Part shown: positions 14,880 through 25,250 of the stretch, one piece after another
How positions within the stretch are numbered: position 1 is the stretch's first letter
How the letters are laid out: each line of letters opens with the position of its first letter
Assembly (NCBI RefSeq): GCF_000143535.2
Contig: NC_037312.1
Span: 2,604,001 to 2,668,000 of the forward strand
DNA from: Botrytis cinerea B05.10
Lineage: Eukaryota > Ascomycota > Leotiomycetes > Helotiales > Sclerotiniaceae
DNA: 64,000 nucleotides
Reading direction: 5' to 3'
The notes under the pieces: generated by a model
What the model was told of the DNA's origin: nothing
What the model saw: only the letters and a program-made list of their open reading frames with translations
Database searches by the model: none
Program-made: the position numbers and the translations under genes

Positions 14880-16523
14880 ACACGGTTTAACACTGAGTAC
14901 ACTATATCACCGAATATATCACTTTTGTTTCAATTTTTACTTTCAAGTCTATATTATTCAATAATAATCAAATCAATTGATCAAAACTATTAAGAATCTA
15001 GTAATCTAATAATCTAAAATCTATTATAATATTTTGACAGATTTTATATTATATTCTATCTTTCTATGTTTATTGCAATATCAACTAAAAATGCTTTTTT
15101 ATTAAAATTCTTTTCTTTTTGATATTTATTATATTGAATTTAAATATCGAATCTTTGTTAAATTGATGTATCGAAAGTTTTGTATTTGGTAGGCATTCTT
15201 TTTTAATATAATTAGGTCTTTTTTGTATGTTGATCTTTGTTTAATATTTTTATTTGTATTTAACATATGTAAAACTTTGTAATCAAAAGTCTTGTTTTAG
15301 AAATTAATCTTTCTATATTTTTAATTGGAGTTAATATAATCTCGGATATACCTAGGTAAATATAAGAGAATTTCATCGATAATAGATTATTCAAAATTTA
15401 ATCAATGCAAATCAAAAGAGAATTTTAATTAGATTATAATGGATTTATTAATTTAGATTGGAAAAGAAGAAAATGAATATATAAACTTAAGTATTTGAAT
15501 TTGAAAATATAATTTTAAAATTAAATAATACTAAATTTGTTTTTTGAGACTTCGATTTTGAATTTTTAAAAATGATTAATGCCTTATACATAATTTTAAA
15601 AACTATAAGAAATTCAATCTTTGAAATATAATTAATATATATTTTAATAAACTTATCAGTATGACTATTGTATAAATACTTAGGTGTTTTAGACTACTAA
15701 AATAATTAATATAAAATAGTTAAAATCTTGATATTCTTTTTCGATACTTATTTTTCTTAACTCTTAACATATTTATTAAATACAGATTTAATAATCTATT
15801 TTATAGAAATATTAATTTTAACATATTAATTAAAAATGAAAGAATAATTTTATTCATTTTATTTTCATATATTATTATTATTATTCGTACTCGATTATTT
15901 AATTGTATTAATCTTCTTTTTTTTTTATTTTTACATTAATAACAATTATCATTATATTTATAATTTCTATTATAGAATCTATTTCATTGAAATTATAGAA
16001 ATTATTGTCCAAAACATTACATTTTGTTTATATACTGATAATTAACTAAAATTACTTCCTAGTAAATTTAAAATCTCTATAAAAAGCTTTTTAAAAATTG
16101 TAAATATGGTTAAAATATATTTCTATTTTTGTTTGATATTTTATATTTTTTTGATTCAAAAATATGATTTGTTGTATTCTTTTTACCTTTTTATATTTAA
16201 ATAAAAAGCTTTCTAAATCTATACTAAAAATATATTGAATAGTAATTTTTTTTAAAAAAAAAATTATAAGTTTATATTGATTTGTTTGAGTTTTGGTATA
16301 TGAAATTAAATTATTTTTATTATAAATAAAGATTGTATAAGGGATATTATATAATTATGAAATCTTTTGAAGGTTTAATCACTTGTCATTTTTATAGTTT
16401 TAGTAATTAAATGTAAATATTCTTTTTTATTATTAGATTATATTATCAATGATTAATAAATTATGTGTTGAAATTGAAAATGTAAATTGAGGTGAAAGTG
16501 GTTTACTCAATGATAAATCATGT
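14880..16523. mobile_element. Degenerate TIR DNA transposon, copy B (1644 bp)
   Basis: After a TA (14878-14879) the left end reads ACACGGTTTAACACTGAGTA, then CACTATATCACCGAATATATCACTTT. This aligns base for base with the left end of copy A through the TATATCACCGA block. The right end on the minus strand, after the TA at 16524-16525, reads ACATGATTTATCATTGAGTA and then AACCACTTTCACCTCAATTTACA. These are imperfect inverted repeats differing mostly by transitions. The interior is AT-rich with no transposase frame. It is shorter than copy A by about 200 bp, suggesting internal deletion or a related family member. Confidence 0.6.
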
Positions 16524-19423
16524 TACTCTAAGAGTAGATTATAATTAATAAATTATGAGGTTTTGCAAGTGTTATTTGAGAATACAAATTAAATAAATTA
16601 AAACAAAAACAATCTATCAAAATTGGAATTTATTTTTTTATGTGTTTATCAAACAAACCTTTGTGAATTCAGATAGGAATTATCGAATTCTTAAGTCAAA
16701 AACCTGTTTACTTAAATAAGAAATCATAATAATAGAATAAATAAGTAATAAAAACCAAAAATTCGGAAACGAGCTTAACAAATATAGACTTAATAAAACA
16801 ATCAAATAGATAATTATTCCGATTAGAAAATTATTCTCATAATAATTTATAAATGTGTTTCTGAATTTTAATTTCGAATTTCTTCCGTTTAAGGAATTCA
16901 ATATGTACTTTCCTTTGGTTTATAAAATAAATTAATAATATTCGAAAATGTTATACCAATGTAAGAAACCCTCTCTTATAGTAATGTTGAATTCGGAAAT
17001 ATTTTTAAATAAATACCTAGATAAACAAATATAACACAAGTGTTGTAAAGATAATAATATAGATAGAAGTTATATCGCATTATAAAACTTTTTACCTAGT
17101 AATAGAATTTAGATATTAGGTTTATTAATGAAAAACAATTCGAAAAGCTATGATATAAAAGCTGTATAGAAACTATATACAAGGTTTTTAGAATAAATTG
17201 ATTCTGATAGAATGATAGCTTCTATTCCAATAGAAAGGCGGTCAATCTCCAGCTGATCCCGTGAAAGTTTTACTTTCATACCTCTTAGATTTTATGATAA
17301 ATTTTATAATAGAATCTAGATTCAAATAAACATATTCTAATCTCTTAAGATTAAACTCTATTATAGAATCTATAACACTTATTTTTAGATTTATAATTTA
17401 ATTGTATCAGTCAGCCTGTTAAAAAATAATATTTTCTCCTATTTATTATAGAGTTTATTACATTGTCTATACAAGGATACGAAAATAATATAGGATCTAT
17501 AATAATAAGTTCTAATTACCTAGGTGTTAAATTTTACTCTGTTTAAAGAGCTAGTCATATACAGATAGTACTATGTTTTAAATAAAGGGTTTTAAAAAAT
17601 TTAGTTTTTTTATGTCTGCTTAAAATCATAGTATAATAACCATTGAATTAAACCTTTTTGATATATTTATGGATTTTTCATTATACAATCAAAGAGATGT
17701 GAGATTAAAAAAAGCTGCATTTTAGAGTGTAAAAGTAATTGAATTGCTTTTGAGAGGTATGAGAGTATTTTGCTATAATAAATATTATATAATTTAACAA
17801 TTCTTTATAATTTTAGACAATTTTAATAATAGAGAGCATTTAGGTCTATTTAGTATTTAATTATATGTTATATTATCAATATACTAATATACTACATTAT
17901 ATTAGAAGGAATATATTAAAAATAGAATAAATAATTAAATTAATATTAAGAAATCCTTGAATATTCAAAAGAAAATGTTAAAAATCTTGAAATTATTAAA
18001 ATTATAATCAGAAAAGTTTCTATAATATCAAAACAACTCGAAATCTCTTCAAAATCAAATATTTTTTCTTCTATAAATTTTGATATATAAGTTCTGATCC
18101 TTGCTTATTATACATATAATATTTTTTTCTCCCAAAATGACTTTTTTTTTATGCTTTTTATTATTCCTGTTTTATTATAATCTAAAATAAAAAAAAATCT
18201 TCTTATTGTAAAATCACTTTATTTATAAAATTTTATAAAAATGATGAGTAAATTAATTTTATTTCGATTCTTTTGAGTCGAATTGTAAAAAATGAAAATT
18301 AAAATTCAATACTATATAATCATTCAACAAGAATTGTTTAAAACAATTCAGATTATTTTTTATATTAAAAACTATATAAATAATGATGTTGTTTATGTAA
18401 AAGAAATTTATAAGAACAGTTGAATAAAATATTCAGTAATTAAATTTATATTAGAAAAGTTAGTTTTTGTAGGGATTTTGTTACATTTATTATAAGCGTG
18501 CGATAAGATAAGTATGTTCTAGAACTTTCATTAAAAACTTACACTATAAATCTTATTACTTGTTTCTTTTTAAGAAATTAAACTTATTTAAGAATAGTCG
18601 ATATCAATAATAAAAAACTAATATTCATTCTTTAAATTCTAAATGATTATAATAATTAATAAGAAAAGAAGAAATTGTAGAAGTTTTAATTTAAAAATCT
18701 TTCTTCTTGATAACTACTCTTAATATAATAAAGAGTAAAGATTCAATATCTATATATAGTACTCTTTACGAATCTATAGTTCTTTTATTAGAATTTATAA
18801 AGCTCAGACTGAATTATTAATATTCATAGTAACTAATCTATAGATTGTAGTAATTATTTTTCTTCGAATTATTATCTTTCAAAGACTCGATTGTTTTCTT
18901 ACTAATTTCTTTGATATTCTTATATAATTTAAAATTAACTTCATTATTCAAGAGATAAACAATATATTATAAAAGGAAAGGAATATTAGAAAAAGAATGG
19001 AAAAGAATCTTTTGAATATAAAAAAAGATTTTTAGAATTTTTAGAATTTAAAATTTATAGAGATATTAAAATAGAGATTGAAAATCTGTTTAAGAAAGAT
19101 TTGAACTTTTTGAAATCTTTCATTATTCAAACTATTATATATTCATTTTAAACAAAATAGAAGGATGATATAAATAATAGTTATAATTATATATAGAAAA
19201 CAATTATAAAGCTATATACAATAAATTCGAAATACTTTTTAGAATGAATAATAGTATTACAACATTATAGAATTAGGAATCTAGAATTATTTATTAAAGA
19301 ATTTCTTTTTCTCTTTCTCTTTATAGTTTTTGAATTCTTTAATAAATAATATAATATTATAATTTCTTAGTTTAGTATATTTCAATGTCTTTCGGGAGAT
19401 TTCATTATATGTAAGTCAATACG

Positions 19424-19508
<85 letters not shown>
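19424..19508. repeat. (ATT)n microsatellite at the island boundary
   Basis: About 28 uninterrupted ATT trinucleotides. The repeat sits almost exactly at the change from the AT-rich island to normal, gene-bearing composition. Confidence 0.97.
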
Positions 19509-19509
<1 letters not shown>

Positions 19510-19826
19510 ATACTTATAATTTAAGGATCCTTCTCACCGATGACTACTCTTGAGATAATAAAGACGAGACATTATTAGTTTGATGATTCCCTTAAAACAC
19601 GTGAAAAGATTGCAGTCATCAAGGTGAAAAGTAACAACACCCCGAATACAATTAATTTACTTATCACCTGTCGATTCATTGTATTACTGTTTTATTCTAC
19701 ACTTATGGAACAACGGAGTGGTATTGAAAGGCAACTACGAACTCAGTTTCTCAAGTGCCTGTTAATCTTTCGAGATGACATTGTTTTTTTCTAACCTACT
19801 AAATGCCAAGTTTTAGAGCATTATTT
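19509..19826. other. Intergenic, 3' flank of methyltransferase gene
   Basis: Unique sequence of normal composition between the microsatellite and the minus-strand methyltransferase stop codon. No gene or repeat is recognised. Confidence 0.6.
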
Positions 19827-20826
19827 CTACTCGATTCTCTTCACAGCAAACTCTATAATCGCCACTCCTTCCTCCATCCAAGCACCGTCTTTAGCACCAA
19901 AAGCCATCTCCTCAAAGGACCTCATCCACGCCTGAGCTTCCCACTTCGTCCCCGTCTCCTGTCCAACCTGATCCCACAATTTGGCAAAAGATTCCGGGTT
20001 GTGTCTCCACATAGGAACGACGAGCGACTTCAAAGTCACTTCTTGTGCTTTGGGGTTTCCAATCTGATTTCCTACAATCATCGAGCCAGGCCCTTTGGTA
20101 AATCTAATCAGCTGTTTGGCTGCTTCAATTTGTCCTCCCCAATCCCACTGATGAATCACCTGCGTTATTGCAATAACATCTACTTGGCCTCTCAATGACG
20201 CCAATGCTTCCGACTCGGACACGATATCCGCTTCGATAAACTGCGCAGAGAATCGATCACGGTCGCGGAATAAGTTGTATCCCACATCCCAATGGCTCAC
20301 GATATCGATAGCATAAATTTTATCCGAGGGTGCGCCATCGTAGACTAATCGTCGAAGATCATGTCCAAGAAAACATCCAACATCCATTAATGTCTCACCG
20401 GCTTGAACCCGCTTCAGGATTTCAGAATACACAGGGTTTCGGCAAAGTTGAGGTACAAGCCATGCACCGACTCCAGTGCAAGGGTACGCGCGAATATCCC
20501 AAGCTTGGTCACGCTACAAGATAGATTAGAATTTGAGAAAGAGCAGATGAGGAAAGAACGCCTTACGATCTCATGAACATGCTTGGATTGTTCCTCTAGT
20601 GGAATATGACTATAATTTTCTAACAGTTGTTTTGTCTGCGTTGTGGAGAATGTCAGCTCATTGAAAGACCATCACCGCCCATCTCTGGACATCCAAGAGC
20701 ATTGTTTCGTACCTCAGGAATGAGCTTTGCATCAATATTCGGTAGATAGAATGGAAACTTGGCTCTGTCGACTGATCTTGTGTATCCAGGCTCTGAGTAA
20801 CTCAACGTATCACTTGCTGATGCCAT
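19827..20826 (-). CDS. Class I SAM-dependent methyltransferase (289 aa)
   Basis: Exons on the minus strand are 20826-20713, 20635-20567 and 20513-19827, joined by two phase-0 introns with GTACGA..CAG and GTAAGG..TAG ends. The 289-residue product has the glycine-rich SAM-binding motif I (LMDVGCFLGHDLRRLV, about residues 103-118), an acidic residue after the next strand (YAIDIVSHW), and the VDVIAITQVIHQWDW block. It also has an upstream QAWDIRAYPCTG segment typical of a family of small fungal methyltransferases that includes AusD-like enzymes of secondary metabolism. The acceptor substrate cannot be inferred. No polyketide, terpene or peptide synthase gene lies nearby, so a biosynthetic cluster is not supported. 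It is the first gene beside the AT island. The ATG at 20826 gives the longest consistent frame. Confidence 0.85.
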
Positions 20827-23513
20827 GATGAATGATCGAGAGATATCTTGAACGCCCTGACTATTCTTCTATGTAGACTTGATGACACGGAAGTGAGGAG
20901 TACAATAGATTTTGTTGGTATCAACCTGGTTGATAAGTGTAAAGAAATTTAGTCTATTATGGTTGTAATCATTCTCGATAATTATTAACTATGGGATATA
21001 TACTTATATGAGAAAGCGCTAGTGCCTCGCTACTAACATAGTGCCCCCTTGCGATTACATGATCGCATTCCAGACAGGTTTAAATAGTGTGATGTGACCC
21101 ACAGTCAGCCAACAGTTGGTTGTATGTCATCGCTGCTGACGGCAAAATATCCACTATGTAAGCGTGCAATATAGAACGTTGACTCTGCACTCCACTACAT
21201 GGAAATAGAAGCATTTACGAACCGCTTCTGCATGAATGTCACCAGGCTTTAGCCCATCTTTCTACAGTTGTCTAGATCTGAATGACCCGTGAAAGAAATT
21301 GTATAATTGCAGTGATATAAGTGGGATATTCGGAATTAACGGATGAACCATGACTGTCTTATTTACAGAAGCTCTAGAATTTTCTCCTATGTTCATGGTA
21401 GTTGAGTTTATGAAACTCAATTTGATAATAGATTGCTCAATAGCGTGTCGTATGATGTCTTCATCTTAAGTGGATGCTTACATAGTTGTTGCCGTCTTCA
21501 TACATGGCACTACTCTAGTCTAGAATTGACCTTAAAATTTCATATACATATACAGAAGCAAATTTATCAAAGTGATTAGATACCTGGATGTATTTTTAAC
21601 GCTAAGTCAGAGACACTGGACTCAGATCGATGCCCATCCTGACTCTTGTTGTGAAATCTGGGACACTTGTATGAGCTCTGGCAGTAATAAACAGCTCTTC
21701 CAAACTGCCATGATCTTGTATATTGAGTATTCGTTGAAAGGAAGCTCCCGGGTATTGATATTCAGCTCAGTCCCAAGGCCAGAGCAGCGCTTTCTACTTG
21801 GCCAAAAACTGATATTTGAAAGGCTAAGAGAATGTTAATTTACTTCACTTTCAACCAAGCTGGTCTGCGATATAGCCGGCCTACACCACCAAGCCTCTCA
21901 TTACCACAACTTTTGGTGCCCTCGTATCAAGTGCCATATCAATGCACCATCCGTTCTTCACTTGCTGACAAATTCTGTACAGTATACATTCTCATAGGCA
22001 TGTCGATAGTAACAAACACAAGCTCCTTTTCTTAGCGACACTGCTAGAATTTGGATGCGTTCGGAATGCTTTACGAAAGACCTGTCATGCAAGTGGATTA
22101 TGGGAATTACAAATACGTCGCGTTTAGTTAAACAGCGTCAGCTGACGCAATTAAATTGATCGCAATCAATTTTATTGTAATCTGAACGCTGAACTCGGCG
22201 GTGAGTCGGAAAATCGGCATGCTGCTCACTTTTTGCTGTGTTTATTGTGAGTTTGATATTCATGTGAAGAAGCATGGTGCAGGCGACGTTCTCGAGATCT
22301 ACAGCAGTGGGAAATGCCCATCGTATCTTTACCGTGCAAGAAAAAGACAGCTTGACTGTTGTTAGATTATCACAAAATTAAGCTTCACAGTGACCACAAC
22401 TGGCTCAAGATATGTTAGAGGCACGTAAGAAAAAAGAACCATCTATGAGTATAGGATTTTAAGCCGACTACGAAAAAGTGGGTTGAAACTAATGCGATGA
22501 CTTGGTCATAGATCGAGACAGATATTGGAGTGGTTGTATTTTGCCTTCCAACACTTGACCCCATCTTTGACCATCGGACTTCCCGAAGTCTAATGAACAC
22601 TGCTCTATCAGCTTACACTACTTGATTCATCGATGAACCTGATGAGAACATTGGTCCAGGGCTGAAAGAAGTATGGCATGGGCCAATAATTCCTCTATAT
22701 ATTCGAGGAATGAATATAGAAACATAGTGATATGAGCGGATGTTTCGAAATGACAGTAGGTAAAGTGCAGAATTGAGTTCTCTATTTGGAGCGGTTCCAG
22801 GAATATGAGGTCAACATAGAATCGATGTTCACACACAATGACCTAAGAAACACTTTTTCCCCCGACATCGAGACTTTTCAGAGACCCATCCATTCATTTC
22901 AATTTTCCTATCCAGCTCTGGCAGAAGCTAGATAGATCATCATTGCGATTCGTGGGTACGTAAAAACGAAAATAAAGGTTTATTGAATGGAGTGTATATA
23001 CATGATAAGAACGAAAGATCCTTTCGTTCCTAGACAAATTTTTACCAGCAATCTCAGAAAATGATCGGACAATATCCGGAAAGACAGAAAATGATCCTGA
23101 TCACACTTAAATAGATCCATGCTAGGCAAGGGGTATCTAAACCTTCCCCTAAAAAGAATTCATGAATATACATATACAATAAAAACTCCAGAAAATTTCC
23201 GAAGACACTTGCTTGTTGCATCAATTCCCAAAAAAAGCCCCCCTCCCCCCAAAGAACCAAGAGGTATTCATCAAAATATCCCTATACCATCCAACTAAAT
23301 GTCTTTTAAACGCTTGCATCCTATGCATCAAATGAAGAATATCCCAATAGCACTTGAATTCATGAGCCATTATAAACGCCTCAATACGCCATTTCCCTAA
23401 ACCCCAATATGTCCAAACAGTTATATACTCCTTAAATTGTACCGCTCGACCGGCTATCCCTAGCACCCCGCTTTCTTTCGAACCCTTGTCGTTAACCTTA
23501 AATCCCCCAATCA
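20827..23513. other. Gene-poor stretch, no supported gene
   Basis: About 2.7 kb of normal composition between the methyltransferase start and the stop codon of the next minus-strand gene. Only short open frames below 100 codons occur (for example 21572-21838 on the plus strand), and none resembles a known family or shows a convincing exon structure. It presumably contains the methyltransferase promoter next to 20827 and the 3' UTR of the next gene near 23.0-23.5 kb. Confidence 0.5.
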
Positions 23514-25250
23514 CTATCTAGGAGCTGGAGTGTAGGGTTTATATCCTGGATATGCTGGTGTCTCGGGCTCTGGTGGAGAATAAGGTTTGTATCCTGGATA
23601 CACTGATGTCTCTTGCTGCTGTGGGGGACTTCTTGTCATGTTTCTCTGCGCTCCGTAGTCGTAATTATCCTGTCCCTGTCCATATATGGATTGTTGCTGT
23701 TGTAGTGGTGCAGGTGAACGATTGTTCAACCCTCTTTGTTGCGGACCACCATAACCTCCCATCTGAGGGCCGGGTGACATCATTCCATTCGCTCCATTCG
23801 GTCCAGGTCCCCTAGAAGGCATGCGTGGGGGAGGATATGTACCGACATTGGAGGAAACATCTGATTGGTAGGATTGATACGACTGCTCAGTGTTGTTGGT
23901 GTATGATCTTCCTGGGTTCAATGGCCTTGGGGAATCATTGGAAAATTGACGTGATGGTTGGGCAGGGTATGGTCGATTATCGTACATTGGTTCTGCTTGA
24001 CCGTATGCTGAGACTGGTGAATCATTGAAACCGCCATTGGAAGGAAATTCTTGTGGCATAGTTGGTTCAAAGTCTTGACTCTGAGGTGATCCTCCATATC
24101 CTCGGCTTGGTGCTGGGGATGGTCCACCTCTAAATTGTCCTGGTCCACGATTCATTCCTGGGCCTGGTGAAGGTGCACCGCGATATCCTCGACCACCAGG
24201 TGGAGGCGTTCCTCTATATCCCATACCTGCATTTCCCATTGCGATTACTGATCCAGGTCCTGGCGTCCCTCTATATCCCATTCCATCTTGTTGATTACCC
24301 GGGCCCATGGGAGGAGGCGTTCCCCTATAGCCAATGAGCGGATCGGGGGTCATTCCTGCATTCGGCGCTCCTCCTAGGCCATATCCTCTACCATTTCCAT
24401 TTCCTCCTAAATTGCCTTGACTTTGGTTATATGGATCCTGTGGATTCATGAACCCATTATTCATACCCTGAGGTTGTCTTCCATAAGGGCTTTCCCCTGG
24501 TCCAACCGCTGGGCTATTGGGATGACTATTGGCGACACCTCCATTCATCAATGGCATTTTCTGTCCCGTGACAGGATCTAGCTCCTTCAATTCCATGCCC
24601 ATATCACCTTTCTCGTCATCATTTACATGTACTTTGCTCGCGTTTTCCCACGTCGGCATCGGTGGTAATGCATCTTCTGAGATAGTCTTTGGCGGATCGA
24701 CCGCGAGGCCATTTTTGCCCACTTCAAATGTTGCATATTTGGGTGGTTCGGGGCGTGCAGGAAGAGCGCCGCCCATCATTGGGGCTGGGGCTTGATAGCC
24801 TAGATTTGGGTTTGGAGGTGGATAATCGTCAAGATGCTTGTGAGGACGGTCCTTTTTACCATCGCAACAGCCACCACAACAATCACAACATTTAAGAAAA
24901 GAAAAGCAAGTGCAACAACAGGACATGCCACAACAAGCACATCTTATTATACACCAGACTATAGAAAAGACCATCAAGCCACCGATAATAATTGCTGCTA
25001 TGACAGGCCATCTGAAAGCAAGGCGAGGTTAGTTTGAGTTCAAGGAGGGAATAGTAATTGAATGTGCCAAAGGAGAAGGGGCGACGAACTTGCAATATGT
25101 AGCTGCCATACAATTTGACCACGAACTAAAAGAGTCCTTCACACTTGTGACATCTCCTGTAATTGATCTTTTCCTCAAAAAGCTATCGACCAATATTTCT
25201 CCAATTCCCCTCCTCCTACTCCACTCCATCGCTGTTGTAATATGTGGCAT
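23514..25250 (-). CDS. Single-pass Cys-rich, Gly/Pro/Gln-rich fungal membrane protein (fibroin-3-related type, 552 aa)
   Basis: Exons are 25250-25090 and 25011-23514 (78-bp intron, donor GTTCGT). The spliced frame restores the continuous segment YCKWPVIAAIIIGGLMVFSI, which supports the junction. Residues 56-77 form one transmembrane helix. It is followed immediately by a cysteine cluster (CACCGMSCCCTCF..CCDCCGGCC, about residues 78-103), probably palmitoylated. The rest is a long disordered cytosolic tail with GYRGTPPP/GYRGAPSP-type repeats (about residues 280-350) and a duplicated YPGYKPYSPP/YPGYKPYTPA ending. A PPKY motif (about 143-146) could bind WW-domain ubiquitin ligases. Proteins of this layout are often annotated 'fibroin-3 related' in fungi. 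The molecular function is unknown. There is no signal peptide upstream of the helix. Confidence 0.8.

Larger units (their letters stand above)
1..19423. other. AT-rich, gene-poor island (probable RIP-degraded isochore)
   Basis: Nearly the whole stretch is composed of A and T, with short TA-rich words and stop codons in all frames. The longest open frames are about 60-100 codons with Lys/Ile/Asn/Phe-rich, non-homologous translations. No conserved protein, tRNA or rRNA is recognisable. In Pezizomycotina such islands usually arise from repeat-induced point mutation (C to T) of transposons. Degenerate inverted-repeat elements inside it (listed separately) support that reading. It continues beyond the left edge of the window, so a centromeric or subtelomeric position is possible but cannot be decided here. 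The change to balanced composition is abrupt, at about 19.5 kb. Confidence 0.9.

Noticed and set aside
16680..16901. 73-codon hydrophobic frame on the minus strand in the AT island
   Set aside because: Composition-driven Leu/Ile-rich translation next to a degraded transposon end. Nothing distinguishes it from chance.
17225..17280. Short GC-richer patch in the AT island suspected of being a tRNA relic
   Set aside because: No cloverleaf, A-box or B-box could be traced. It is probably a transposon remnant.
19803..20198. 131-codon plus-strand frame opposite the methyltransferase
   Set aside because: It lies antisense to a gene with clear SAM-binding motifs and consistent exon phases.
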